A stretch of DNA of 64,000 nucleotides, taken from assembly GCA_963741315.1 (NCBI GenBank), contig CAVUHK010000010.1, forward strand, positions 62,001 to 126,000, read 5' to 3'. Below, piece by piece: positions 8,239 to 18,027 of the stretch. This DNA comes from PALSA-1003 sp963741315 (lineage in GTDB: Bacteria; Pseudomonadota; Gammaproteobacteria; Burkholderiales; Casimicrobiaceae). The notes beneath the pieces are model-generated. The model saw only the letters and a list, made by a program, of their open reading frames with translations, was not told the origin of the DNA and did no database searches. The first letter of the stretch is position 1; every line of letters starts with the position of its first letter. Position numbers and translations under genes: made by a program.

Positions 8239-8679
8239 GTGGCCGAAACCAAAGCGGGACCCGTGATCGCCGCCAACGTCGATCCGGCGACAGCCAACGT
8301 CGCGGTGGGAGGTTACGTCTGCCACCCTGCGCCGATCGCCTTTCACGACAACCTGAAGGTGACGACGCTCAAGGTGCGCAATACCGGCGATCGGCCGGTG
8401 CAGGTCGGCTCGCATTTTCATTTCTTCGAAGTCAATCGCGCGCTGGAATTCGACCGGCCCGCGGCATTCGGGCAGCATCTCAACATTCCCGCGTCCACGG
8501 CGCTGCGCTTCGAACCGGGCGACGAGCGCGAGGTGGCGCTGGTGCCCTACGGCGGCAAGCGCGAGGTGTACGGCTTCAACAATCTCGTCGACGGCCCCAC
8601 CGCGGGCGACGCCGGGGCCGCGCAGAAGACCAAGTCGGTGGCGCTGGCCGCGAAGCGCGGGTTCCGCTCCAAAGCCTGA
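8239..8679 (+). CDS. ureB: Urease beta subunit
   Basis: 146 residues with the UreB core: GSHFHFFEVNRALEFDR, then GQHLNIPASTALRFEPGDE and GGKREVYGFN. UreB packs around UreC in the (UreABC)3 trimer and helps form the flap region of the active site. The protein is longer than the usual 100-110 residues: it has about 20 extra residues at the N-terminus and a basic, Ala/Lys-rich tail of about 25 after the conserved VYGFNNLVDG. AAGGAG precedes the ATG. ureC follows after a 49-base gap. Confidence 0.97.
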   Translation: MAETKAGPVIAANVDPATANVAVGGYVCHPAPIAFHDNLKVTTLKVRNTGDRPVQVGSHFHFFEVNRALEFDRPAAFGQHLNIPASTALRFEPGDEREVALVPYGGKREVYGFNNLVDGPTAGDAGAAQKTKSVALAAKRGFRSKA

Positions 8680-8728
8680 CCCGGACGCAGACGCCGACCG
8701 CCGTTTTCAAGACTCCAGGAATTCCTTC

Positions 8729-10450
8729 ATGGCAACCATCTCGCGCAACCAGTACGTCGGACTGTTCGGCCCGACCGTCGGCGATCGCATCCGTCTCGGC
8801 GACACCGGGCTGTTCGTCGAAATCGAGCGCGACCTGCGCGGCGCGTACGGCGACGAGATCGTCTTCGGTGGCGGCAAGAGCCTGCGCGAAGGCATGGGCA
8901 TGGACAACCGACGGGTCTATGGCGCCGGGACGCCCGACCTGGTCATCACCAACGTCACCATCATCGACGCGGTGCAGGGCGTCGTGAAGGCCGACGTCGG
9001 CATCCGCGATGGGCGCATCTGCGGCATCGGCAAGTCCGGCAATCCGCAGACCATGGACGGCGTCACGCCGGGCCTCGAACTCGGCCTCGCGACCGACGCG
9101 ATCTCCGGCAACCACCTCATCATGACCGCGGCGGGCATCGACACGCACATCCATTTCATTTCGCCGCAGCAGGCGTACGCCGCGCTGTCCAACGGCACGA
9201 CCACGCTGATCGGCGGCGGCACCGGTCCCTCCGACGGGTCGAACGCGACGACGGTCACTCCGGGCCCGGGCAACATCGCGATGATGTTGCGCGCCTTCGA
9301 AGGCTGGCCGGTCAACGTCGGCATCCTGGCCAAGGGCCATGGCCATGGCCGCGACGCGCTGGTCGAGCAGATCGAGGCCGGCGCCGTCGGCTTCAAGTGC
9401 CACGAGGACTGGGGCACGACGCCCGCGGTGCTGCGCTCGGCGCTCAGCGTCGCCGAAGACATGGACGTGCAGGTGTGCATGCACACCGACACGCTCAACG
9501 AATCGGGCTTCGTCGAGGACACGATCGCGGCGTTCGAAGGCCGCACCATCCACTCGTTCCACACCGAAGGTTCCGGCGGCGGTCACGCGCCGGACATCAT
9601 CAAGGTTTCCGGACTGCCCAACGTTCTTCCCGCTTCGACCAACCCCACGCTCCCCTACGGCGTCAATTCGCAGGCCGAGCTCTACGACATGATCATGGTG
9701 TGCCACCACCTGAGTCCGAGCATCCCGTCGGACGTGGCGTTCACCGAGAGCCGCATCCGCGCCGAGACCATCGCGGCGGAGAACGTGCTGCAGGACCTCG
9801 GCGTGATCTCGATCTTCTCGAGCGATTCGCAGGCCATGGGCCGCATCGGCGAATGCTGGCTGCGCTGCATCCAGACCGCCGACGCGATGAAAACGGGACG
9901 CGGAAAGCTGCCCGAGGACGCGCCGGGCAACGACAACTTTCGCGTGCTCCGCTACGTCGCCAAGATCACCATCAATCCCGCCATCGCGCACGGCATTTCG
10001 CACGTGCTGGGTTCGGTCGAGGTCGGCAAGGTCGCCGACCTGGTGCTCTGGGAACCGGGATTCTTCGGCGCCAAGCCGAAGCTGGTGATCAAGAATGGCG
10101 TCATCAACTGGGCCGTCATGGGCGACCCGAACGCATCGCTGCCGACACCGCAGCCCACCTACTACCGGCCGATGTTCGGGACCATGGGCCTCGCGCTGCC
10201 CGCCACGTGCCTGACATTCGTGTCGGGCGCGGCGAAAGCAGCGGGCGTCGGCGAGCGCCTCGGCCTGCAGCGCCAGACTGTCGCCGTCAAGAACACGCGC
10301 AAGATCGGCAAGCGCGACATGGTTCGCAACGCCGGGACGCCGAAGATCGAGGTCTCGCCGGAAACCTTCGCGGTCACGGTGGACGGAGTGCATGCCACGG
10401 TGCCGGCGGCGAAGTCGATTGCCTTGAACCAGAAGTACTTCTTCAGCTGA
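8729..10450 (+). CDS. ureC: Urease alpha subunit (catalytic)
   Basis: 573 residues. UreC carries the bi-nickel site that hydrolyses urea in the cytoplasm. All ligands are visible: HIH (His140, His142), the carbamylated Lys223 in GFKCHEDWG, His252 in MHTDTLNESG, His278 in HSFHTEGSGGG and Asp366 in FSSDSQAMGR; the catalytic flap MVCHHLSPSIPSD is at 322-335. Length and motifs match functional ureases throughout, with no frame break. The enzyme should be active if the accessory proteins deliver nickel; the accessory gene ureD downstream does show a frame break. Confidence 0.98.
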   Translation: MATISRNQYVGLFGPTVGDRIRLGDTGLFVEIERDLRGAYGDEIVFGGGKSLREGMGMDNRRVYGAGTPDLVITNVTIIDAVQGVVKADVGIRDGRICGIGKSGNPQTMDGVTPGLELGLATDAISGNHLIMTAAGIDTHIHFISPQQAYAALSNGTTTLIGGGTGPSDGSNATTVTPGPGNIAMMLRAFEGWPVNVGILAKGHGHGRDALVEQIEAGAVGFKCHEDWGTTPAVLRSALSVAEDMDVQVCMHTDTLNESGFVEDTIAAFEGRTIHSFHTEGSGGGHAPDIIKVSGLPNVLPASTNPTLPYGVNSQAELYDMIMVCHHLSPSIPSDVAFTESRIRAETIAAENVLQDLGVISIFSSDSQAMGRIGECWLRCIQTADAMKTGRGKLPEDAPGNDNFRVLRYVAKITINPAIAHGISHVLGSVEVGKVADLVLWEPGFFGAKPKLVIKNGVINWAVMGDPNASLPTPQPTYYRPMFGTMGLALPATCLTFVSGAAKAAGVGERLGLQRQTVAVKNTRKIGKRDMVRNAGTPKIEVSPETFAVTVDGVHATVPAAKSIALNQKYFFS

Positions 10451-10460
10451 GCAGCGCGCC

Positions 10461-11120
10461 TTGATCCTGATCGAGAAGGTCCTCGGCAACAATCGCGATC
10501 CGGAATGGGCCGAGCGCCTGGCCACGGGCTCGGTGGAGACCCTGCCGCTCGACCATTGGGAGGCGCAGAAAAATCGATTTCGCAAGAAGACCGCCAGCGG
10601 CGTCGAGGTCGCGGTGTCGCTCGATCGCGGCGCATTCCTGCGCAACGGCGACATCCTGCTCTGGGATGCGGCGACGCGCCGCGGCGTGGTGGCGCAGATC
10701 AGCCTGCGCGACGTGATGATCATCCACCTCGACGAGACGGCGACGCGGCCCCCGGAGATCGCCATGCGCATCTGCGTCGAACTCGGGCATGCGCTGGGCA
10801 ACCAGCACTGGCCGGCGCTGGTCAAGGACACGCGCGTGTTCGTGCCGCTGACCGTCGACCACAAGGTCATGGCCGCGGTGATGAAGACGCATCGCTTCGA
10901 AGGCATCCGCTACGAGTTCGTCCCCGGCGACGACATCGTTCCCTACCTCGCCCCGCACGAGTCGCGGCGGCTGTTTGGCGGCGCGGAAGGCCCTGTCCAT
11001 ACGCACACCGGCGACCACTACGTTGCCGTCGATGCCGAAACCGGACTCGCTTTCGGCCGCCCGCCGGTGCGCGCACACGCGCATCCGCATCCGCATACCG
11101 ATACCGAAGCCGGCAAATGA
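10461..11120 (+). CDS. ureE: Urease accessory nickel chaperone UreE
   Basis: 219 residues. UreE delivers nickel to the UreD-UreF-UreG-apo-urease complex. The N-terminal UreE domain begins at the TTG start (10461) with ILIEKVLGN; the C-terminal metal-binding domain has LGHALGNQHWPA and PEIAMRICVELGH, followed by the typical GGAEGPVHTHTGDHY. The tail is His-rich (HAHPHPHTD), as in Klebsiella UreE, and probably stores extra nickel. Ten bases after ureC; its stop overlaps the ureF start (ATGA), so the two are translationally coupled. Confidence 0.95.
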   Translation: MILIEKVLGNNRDPEWAERLATGSVETLPLDHWEAQKNRFRKKTASGVEVAVSLDRGAFLRNGDILLWDAATRRGVVAQISLRDVMIIHLDETATRPPEIAMRICVELGHALGNQHWPALVKDTRVFVPLTVDHKVMAAVMKTHRFEGIRYEFVPGDDIVPYLAPHESRRLFGGAEGPVHTHTGDHYVAVDAETGLAFGRPPVRAHAHPHPHTDTEAGK

Positions 11121-11836
11121 GCGCTACCGCGCAAGGGGCCGCGGTGGGGGTGACCGCGACCCATCTTGCCCGCATGCTGCAGTTCGGCGACTCGATGTTT
11201 CCGATCGGCGGATTTGCGTTCTCCGGCGGACTCGAGTCGGCGATCCAGAAGCGCGTGGTCACCGGACCGGAGTCGCTGCTCGCATTCGCGCGGACCGCGG
11301 TCGAGCAGGCCAATCGCGGCGACGGCATCGCGCTGCTGTGCGCGCATCGTGCGACGCTGGCTGGCGACATCGACGAACTGGTCGCGATCGACCGGCGCGT
11401 GTACGCCCGCAAGCTCTCCGGCGAGACGCGCACGATGTCGGTGCGCATGGGCCGGAAATTCGCGGAGATGGGCGCCAGCGTGATCGGCTCGGCGTTGCTG
11501 CACGATTGGCGCGAACGCGTCGCCAGCGGCGCGACGCCGGGTTGCTACCCGGTGGCGCTGGCGCTCAACTTCGCCGCACAAGGACTGTCGGCACGCGATG
11601 CTTTCGTCGTGCACCAGTACGGCGTGGCGGCGACCATCCTCGGCGCCGCGCTGCGCCTGATGCGCATCAGCCACGTCGACACGCAGCAGATGCTCTATGC
11701 GCTCAACGCGGACGTCGAGGCGGCGTATCAGGTCGCCGCGGCGGCCGACCTGTCCGACATGGCGGGATTCGCGCCGATGGCGGAAATTCTCGCCGCGGTG
11801 CACGTCAAGGCGCACCTGCGCCTGTTCATGAACTGA
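11117..11836 (+). CDS. ureF: Urease accessory protein UreF
   Basis: 239 residues. UreF acts with UreD and UreG as a gate for nickel insertion and GTPase fidelity. Diagnostic segments: LQFGDSMFPIGGFAFSGGLE near the N-terminus, the alpha-helical body, and the C-terminal MAEILAAVHVKAHLRLFMN. The ATG overlaps the ureE stop. ureG follows after 26 bases with its own GGAGG. Confidence 0.95.
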   Translation: MSATAQGAAVGVTATHLARMLQFGDSMFPIGGFAFSGGLESAIQKRVVTGPESLLAFARTAVEQANRGDGIALLCAHRATLAGDIDELVAIDRRVYARKLSGETRTMSVRMGRKFAEMGASVIGSALLHDWRERVASGATPGCYPVALALNFAAQGLSARDAFVVHQYGVAATILGAALRLMRISHVDTQQMLYALNADVEAAYQVAAAADLSDMAGFAPMAEILAAVHVKAHLRLFMN

Positions 11837-11862
11837 TTCGCCACATCCGGAGGCATGGCAAC

Positions 11863-12507
11863 GTGCAGAAGAAGATCACCCGCATCGGCATCGGCGGACC
11901 CGTCGGTTCGGGCAAGACCGCCATCGTCGAGGCCATCACCCCGCGCCTGCTCGACCTGGGCATCAAGGTGCTCATCATCACCAACGACGTGGTGACCACC
12001 GAGGACGCCAAGCACGTCCAGCGCACGCTCAAGGGCATCCTGCTCGAGGAACGCATCATCGGCGTCGAGACCGGGGCCTGTCCACACACCGCGGTGCGCG
12101 AGGACCCGAGCATGAACCTGGCGGCGGTCGAGGACATGGAGGCGCGCTTTCCCGACGGTGACGTGGTGCTCATCGAGAGCGGCGGCGACAATCTCACGCT
12201 GACCTTTTCGCCGGCGCTGGTCGACTTCTTCATCTACGTGATCGACGTCGCGGCCGGCGACAAGATCCCGCGCAAGAACGGGCCCGGCATTTCGCAGTCG
12301 GACATCCTGGTCATCAACAAGACCGACCTCGCGCCTTACGTCGGCGCAAGCCTCGAGGTGATGGAACACGATTCGAAGATCATGCGCGGCGACAAGCCCT
12401 TCCTGTTCACCAACTGTCGCACCGGCGAAGGCATTCCGGCGCTGGTGGACCTGATCGTCGACGACCTGCTGTTCGACCTCAAGGTGCCGACGAGGCAACC
12501 GGCCTGA
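11863..12507 (+). CDS. ureG: Urease accessory GTPase UreG
   Basis: 214 residues, a SIMIBI-class GTPase that powers nickel insertion into urease. P-loop GGPVGSGKT near the N-terminus, the metal-binding CPHTAVREDPSMN motif, the switch ESGGDNL, and the NKTDL guanine-specificity motif. Start GTG at 11863, nine bases after GGAGG; the out-of-frame upstream ATG is not used. The TGA stop overlaps the ureD ATG. Confidence 0.97.
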   Translation: MQKKITRIGIGGPVGSGKTAIVEAITPRLLDLGIKVLIITNDVVTTEDAKHVQRTLKGILLEERIIGVETGACPHTAVREDPSMNLAAVEDMEARFPDGDVVLIESGGDNLTLTFSPALVDFFIYVIDVAAGDKIPRKNGPGISQSDILVINKTDLAPYVGASLEVMEHDSKIMRGDKPFLFTNCRTGEGIPALVDLIVDDLLFDLKVPTRQPA

Positions 12508-13512
12508 TGGGCGTGATCGAGGAAGCGGCGCGGCTCGCACCCGCCGCGACGGCGCAAGGTCAGCCTCGGGTGCCCGCGGGATTCGCGGCGTATGTTGACG
12601 AACCGCCGCAGATGCGCAGCGGTGCGGTGGGCAAATCCGGCTTCCTGCGTCTTGGCTTCGAACGCCGGGGCGGGCGCACGATCCTGGCCGACCTGGAATC
12701 GCGCACGCCCTACCTCGCGCAACGCGCGCTGCATTGCGACGAGGCGCTGCCGGACATGGCGTGGCTGTTCGTGATCACCACTGGAGGCTGCGTGCTGCAG
12801 GGCGATCGCATGGCGCTCGAAGTCTCGCTCTCGCCCGGTGCGCGCGCGCACGTCACGACCCAGTCGGCGACCAAGGTGCACGCGATGGACGCCAACTACG
12901 CGACACAGACGCAGGCCTTCACGCTCGGCGACGGCGCGTATCTCGAGTTCCTTCCCGATCCGCTGCTGCCGCACCGGCAGGCACGCTTCGACAGCCGCAC
13001 GACGATCACCGTCGCGCCGACGGCGTCGCTGCTGTGCTCGGAGATCGTGCTGCCCGGACGCAAGCATCATCACCCCGAAGAGTGCTTCGGCGCCACGTTG
13101 CTTTCGCTCGCCACGACGGCGGCACGCCCCGACGGCACGCTATTGTTCACGCGAGCGGTTGCTGATCGAACCGTCGCGCCACCCGATGCGCCAGACCGGC
13201 GTGATGGACGGCTTCGACGTCTTCGGCAACGTGATCCTGTGCACGCCGCCGGACAAGGCGCAGCGCATCCACGAGCGCGTGGAGTGCGAAGTCGATCTTG
13301 CGCAGGGCATCGCATTCGGAGCCTGTCGCCTGCCCAATGACGCCGGGTTGATCTACAAGGTACTCGGTCGCGACTCCGCGCAGGTGAAGGCCAAGGTGCG
13401 CGAGTTCTGGGCGGTGGCGCGCGAGGAGATCACCGGCGCGACGATACCGGCGCCTGCACTTCTGGCGCTAGCGCTCGACGGCGTCTTGACCTGGCCTGGA
13501 GGCACGGCATGA
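12507..13512 (+). CDS. ureD: Urease accessory protein UreD (UreH), one apparent frame break
   Basis: UreD is the scaffold that binds apo-urease and recruits UreF-UreG. The N-terminal part reads GKSGFLRLGFERRGGRTILAD and TTGGCVLQGDRMALEVSLSPG, then VTTQSATKVHAM and LPDPLLPHRQARF, all typical. Near 13150 the frame shifts by one base: LLFTR continues as ERLLIEPS and GVMDGFDVFGNV in the next frame, ending at 13512. One missing base restores the full ~334-residue protein. The gene sits at the end of the operon, overlapping ureG and the urea channel; most betaproteobacteria have ureD first. If the break is real, nickel loading would fail. Confidence 0.88.
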
Positions 13513-14495
13513 ACCATCTCCTGTCGGCATGGGAAGCAGCCTGCGCATCTTCGAACGCGTTGCGCTTCATCGACATCAACCTGCGCGGCATCGGCCAGGT
13601 GATGTTCCAGGACAATCCATTGACCGGCGCGCTCTTTCTCGCCGCCATCGGCTGGGGATCGTATGCCGCGGACGTTCCGCAGGTTGCCATCGGCGGTGGC
13701 GTTGCCGTCGTCGTGGCGACGCTGACTGCACAGTGGCTTCGCGCCGACCGGGCGGCGCTTCGTGCGGGGCTCTACGGCTACAACGCGGTGCTCGTCGGGC
13801 TTGCGCTGCCGACCTTCCTGGCGCCGGACCCGTTGATCTGGATGTATGTGGTGCTCGGCGCGGCGGTGTCGGTCGTCGCCATGCTGGGCACCGCGAATGC
13901 GCTCAAGCCGTGGGGCGTGTCCGCGCTCACGTTTCCCTTCGTGCTCATCACCTGGCTGCTGCTGCTCGCCACCTACGGCTTCTCGGGTCTGTCCGGCAGC
14001 GAACTGCCGGCAGCGGACGCCGCCGCGCCCTACGTGCCCATCGCAACCGGGAAGCTCGCCTTTGGCGCTTTCCTGCAGGGCGTGCTGCAGAGCATTTCGC
14101 AGGTGTTCCTGAAAGGCAGCGCCGTCTCGGCACTGCTCCTGCTCGCCGGCCTGGCCGTGAATTCGCTCGCGGCAGCGGGCTTTGCGCTCGGCGGCGCCCT
14201 CCTGGCGGTGATCACCGCTCACCTGCTCGGCGCGGAGAGCGAATTGATCACTGCCGGCCTGTTGGGATTCAGCCCGGTGCTCACTGCGATCGCGCTGGGC
14301 ACCGTATTCCATCGGCCGGGCTGGCGTGTCGCAGCGTATGCCGCGCTGGGCACGGTGTTCACGGTCGTCGCTCAGGCGGCACTCGACGTGGCGCTGGCGC
14401 CGCTGGCGATACCGGCGCTTACCGGCCCGTTCGTGCTCGTATCGTGGATCTTCCTGCTGCCGAAACAGAGTTTCGACGAATCGTCGACTCGATGA
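13509..14495 (+). CDS. Urea channel of the UT family
   Basis: 328 residues with about ten membrane helices. It matches the bacterial UT/Yut family: RGIGQVMFQDNPLTGALFL near the N-terminus and LYGYNAVLVGLALPTF are the family signature for the selectivity filter, repeated in the second half as LLGFSPVLTAIALGTVF. UT proteins let urea diffuse down its gradient. Its ATG overlaps the ureD stop, so it is the eighth gene of the urease operon and should feed urease directly. It ends nine bases before the convergent APC permease gene. Confidence 0.9.
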   Translation: MNHLLSAWEAACASSNALRFIDINLRGIGQVMFQDNPLTGALFLAAIGWGSYAADVPQVAIGGGVAVVVATLTAQWLRADRAALRAGLYGYNAVLVGLALPTFLAPDPLIWMYVVLGAAVSVVAMLGTANALKPWGVSALTFPFVLITWLLLLATYGFSGLSGSELPAADAAAPYVPIATGKLAFGAFLQGVLQSISQVFLKGSAVSALLLLAGLAVNSLAAAGFALGGALLAVITAHLLGAESELITAGLLGFSPVLTAIALGTVFHRPGWRVAAYAALGTVFTVVAQAALDVALAPLAIPALTGPFVLVSWIFLLPKQSFDESSTR

Positions 14496-14504
14496 ATCAG
14501 ATGA

Positions 14505-15935
14505 TCAGATAGACAAGGCGCCGGTGATCAGCGCGACCAAGGCGGCGAGAGCCGCGATGCACAGGGCTCCGAAGACGAACATCTCGCCCGGAGTGAACAG
14601 CGCCGCCCTCTGCTCGCGGCGCGCGAAATAGTAGAGGATCGTCCCGGGCGCGTAGAGCAGCGCGGAGAGCAGCAGGAATTTGAGTCCCCCAGCGTAGATC
14701 ATCCCGGCCGCATAAAGCGTCGCAACGGCACCGCGCACCCAGTCTCCGGTTCGGCCGCGCTCGCCGGCGGCGTAAGTCTCGCCGGTCCACGCGAGCTTGA
14801 GCGCATACGCGGCGACCAGCAGGTAGGGAATCAGCGTCATCGAGCTCGTCATCTTCAGCGCGAGCGTGAACGCATAGTCCGCGAACCACGCAACGATGAG
14901 GAAGACCTGGATGACAATGTTGGTCATCCACAGCGCGGCGGCGGGCACCTTGTTCGCGTTCTCGCGGCCGAGGAACGCAGGCATGGTGTTGCTCTTCCCC
15001 GCCGAATGCAGGACCTCGGCGGCGAGCAGCGACCACGACAGGTAGTTGCCGAGCACCGAAATCAGCAGGCCGATACTGACGAAGACCGCACCCCAGGGCC
15101 CGACGATTGCCTCCATCACGCCCGCCATCGACGGCGTGGCAAGCTCCGCGAGGTCGCCGCGCAACAGGATGCCGTACGAAAACATGGTCACCAGGACGAG
15201 CAGGCAGAGCACGCCGATAAAGCCCAGCACCGTGGCCACGCCCACGTCCTCCCGCCTTTTCGCGTAGCGCGAATAGACGCTGGCACCTTCGATGCCGACG
15301 AATACGAATACCGTGACCAGCATCGTATTGCGCACCTGACTCGCCACACTGGAGAGCGTGCGATCCTCGCTACCCCAGAAATTCAGTGCAAAGACGTCGC
15401 CCTTGAAACCCGCGATGACGACGATGATGAAAATGGCGATTGGAACGATCTTGGCGACAGTGGCGATGGTATTGAGGGCCGCCGCCTCCTTGACGCCGCG
15501 AAGGACCATGATATGCACGGCCCACAGCAGAATCGACGCGGCAAGGATCGCCACTGTCGTCGAGCCGTCGCCAAACACCGGAAAGAACTGCCCGAGCGTT
15601 GCCTTGATCAGGATCAGGCACGCGGTATCGGCAAGACAGCAGGCGATCCAATAGCCGACCGCCGACGCGAAACCGAGATAGTTGCCGAATCCTGCTTTGG
15701 CATACGCGTAGATACCGGCATCGAGATCGGGTTTGCGAAGCGAAAGCGTCTGGAACACCAGGGCGAGCATGAGCATGCCGGTTCCGGCGATGCACCATGC
15801 GATGAGCGCGCCCAGCGCGCCGGTGGTACGTCCGAATGCGGCCGGTAGCGTAAAGATGCCCGCACCGACCATCGAACCGACCACCAGTGCGACGAGCGCG
15901 CCGCGCGATAGCTTCGGGTCTTGGCCGGCGGTCAT
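14505..15935 (-). CDS. Basic amino acid antiporter of the APC family (ArcD-like)
   Basis: 476 residues, about 12-13 membrane helices, inner membrane. Signature VGSMVGAGIFTLPAAFG in helix 1 and VFVFVGIEGASVYSRYAK in helix 6 place it in the arginine/ornithine and polyamine antiporter group. It is clearly paralogous to the protein at 27860-29284, over the whole length. Its ATG overlaps the mrpD stop, so it is translationally coupled to the Mrp operon and is probably its last gene. Substrate unproven; arginine/ornithine, lysine/cadaverine or polyamine exchange would all fit acid resistance. Confidence 0.85.
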   Translation of the reverse strand: MTAGQDPKLSRGALVALVVGSMVGAGIFTLPAAFGRTTGALGALIAWCIAGTGMLMLALVFQTLSLRKPDLDAGIYAYAKAGFGNYLGFASAVGYWIACCLADTACLILIKATLGQFFPVFGDGSTTVAILAASILLWAVHIMVLRGVKEAAALNTIATVAKIVPIAIFIIVVIAGFKGDVFALNFWGSEDRTLSSVASQVRNTMLVTVFVFVGIEGASVYSRYAKRREDVGVATVLGFIGVLCLLVLVTMFSYGILLRGDLAELATPSMAGVMEAIVGPWGAVFVSIGLLISVLGNYLSWSLLAAEVLHSAGKSNTMPAFLGRENANKVPAAALWMTNIVIQVFLIVAWFADYAFTLALKMTSSMTLIPYLLVAAYALKLAWTGETYAAGERGRTGDWVRGAVATLYAAGMIYAGGLKFLLLSALLYAPGTILYYFARREQRAALFTPGEMFVFGALCIAALAALVALITGALSI

Positions 15936-17675
15936 CGCATCAACATGCCGAAGAGCAGCACGAGCACAAGCAGCGACAGTCCGGCCACGGACCAGTGCCG
16001 CAAACCCAGATCGATGCGCTCAAGGACCGCGCCGATGGCAAGCATCGCGCGCCGCGCGGGGCCCGCGATCGCCAACATTCCCACCGGAAGCTCGGGCAGA
16101 TGGCGAGCCAGCGTGAGCGCAAGCACGCTGCCGCCGGCAATCGTGATCAGCGTCCAGGCGATTTCCTTGGTCGCGAGCGGGTTGCCGAGCAGTTCCCTCG
16201 GTACCGGTCCGACGACCGCGGCCAGGGCAAGCGCCAATGAGCACAGCGCAAGCGCCAGCGCAGCCCACTCCTGCATTGGTGGCACCGAAGCCAACGGTGC
16301 GGCGCTCTTGTCGCGAGTCCGGAACGCATGCGCGATGACCAACACGACGTAGCTCGTCGTGAGAAAGCCCCCCGCCTGCAGCACCCACTCCCACCACCAT
16401 TGCCCGGTCCCATCGGCAGCCTGGAGCAGCAGCTTCTTGGCGAGGTAGGCGCCACTCGGCAGCACGCCCATCAACGCCACGCCGCCAACCGCAAACGCCA
16501 GCACGCTCAATGGAACGCTGCGCGCGGCGCCGGCGAGATCGGCGATGCGATCGTGGCCATAAGCCTTGTAGATCAGGCCGGCGGCCATGAACATCGCGGC
16601 TTTCGCGGTCGCGTGAGAAATCGCCTGCAGCGTGCCGCCCATCAGTGCGCCGCCACGCACGAACTCGCCCGCTCCCGCATCGAACGCGAGCGGAAACATC
16701 AGGAACAGATAGCCGATCTGCGCGAGTGTCGAATACGCGATCAGAAGCTTCAACCGGTCCTGCCGCAACGCGATGACGCTGCCAAACAGGATCGCGGCGG
16801 CGCCGAGCCCGGCGAGCAGCTGCGCCGGCGTTGAGCCCGGGCAGCGATGGCGCCGCATCGAACCACAGTCGGATGACGATGAAAAACGACCCCTTGACGA
16901 CCAGCGCCGACAGCACCGCGCTCGCGGCCGGTGGCGCACCGGCATGCGCGGGCGGCAGCCACAGGTGGAGCGGGAACAGCGCGGTCTTGGCCAGCAGCCC
17001 CGTCGTCATCAGGGCGACGGCGACCCATGCCACCGGCGATGGATGCAATCGCTGCCCCAGCAGCGCGATGTCCAGCGTGCCGCATTCGCCGTACAGCAAT
17101 ACGGCACCGAGCAGGTACAGGATCGAGCCCGCCAGCGCGTACACGAGATAACGCAGCGCGGCGCGCAGCGTTTCGCCCTTGCCGTCGAGGCAGACCAGCG
17201 GAACGCCCGCGAAGGTCAGCAGTTCCAGCGCGACGTAGAGCGTGAACAGGTCACCGCTGACGAATACCAGATTGAGCGAACCCCACACCGCGAGCAGCAG
17301 CAGCCAGTAGAGCATCGGCGCACGCGCCTCGCGCACGTCGGTGGGTGTACCGAAGTCGCTGCGTGCGTAGATGCCGATGCCGGCGACCACCACCGCGACC
17401 GCAACCATCATGACCATCGACAGGCCGTCGGCGCGCAACGCGATGCCGAGTGGTGGCGCCCAGCCGCCCAACAGGTAGGTCAGCGTCTCGCCCGAGCGCA
17501 ACATCGTCGTGGCGATCGCGATGGCGGTGGCCAGGCCCGCGACGATGGCGAGCATCGCGACCCGCTGCGCATTGCGGCCGCCGAGTACCAGTCCGGCCAT
17601 GACGCCGGCGAACGGGAGCAGCACCGAAAGCGGAAGCAGCAATCCGCCAGACGTCGTCAGCGCATCGGCCGGCAC
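15932..17675 (-). CDS. mrpD: Mrp-type cation/proton antiporter subunit D (one apparent frame break)
   Basis: A NuoM/NuoN-like proton-channel subunit with about 14 membrane helices. Conserved segments: FVSGDLFTLYVALELLTFAGVPLV with the key Glu of helix 5, KTALFPLHLWLPPAHAGAPPAASAVLSALVVKGSFF with its Lys residues, then in the next frame LKLLIAYSTLAQIGYL and ISHATAKAAMFMAAG. The frame is broken near 16830, after PGLNAG; one base restores a ~580-residue protein. Mrp complexes exchange Na+ or K+ for protons. It follows mrpC after six bases and overlaps the APC permease start. Confidence 0.88.
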
Positions 17676-17681
17676 GCGTCC

Positions 17682-18027
17682 CTACTCTCGGTCCGGGTCG
17701 GCGTTCGCGCTCGACGGAAGCGCGTCGGGAGCCAGCGTGGTCGATCCGGTTTCGTCGAACAAGCGCAGCAGCACGGTGATCGCGAGCGCGGTCGCCGAGA
17801 AGGCGACGACGATACCGGTGATGAGCAGCGCTTGCGGCACCGGATCGCCGCCCATGCCGAGCGCAGCCCCGCGCCGCGCGATGACGCCGAAGAACAGGAA
17901 CACGCCGCTGCCTACCACGTTGAACGCCAGGATCTTGCGCAGCGGTTGCGGGTTCACGATCAGCCCGTACAGACCGACGCCAATCAGCGCGCACGCCACC
18001 AGCCCGAACTGCGTCGTACGCGCTCAT
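17682..18027 (-). CDS. mrpC: Mrp-type antiporter subunit C (frame break near the start)
   Basis: NuoK-like subunit of ~110 residues with three helices: LVACALIGVGLYGLIVNPQP, LAFNVVGSGVFLFFGV and LLITGIVVAFSATALAITVL. An ATG at 18027 overlaps the mrpB stop exactly as elsewhere in this operon, but the conserved frame is one base off within the first nine codons; either a base is missing near 18015 or a GTG at 17999 is used. Coupling favours the indel. Forms the core of the ion path with subunits A and D. Confidence 0.85.

Noticed and set aside
9397..10464. Long Arg-rich reading frames overlapping ureC and other genes
   Set aside because: High GC gives long open shadow frames; composition is Arg/Ala/Pro-rich without any motif, while the other frame is a fully conserved enzyme.
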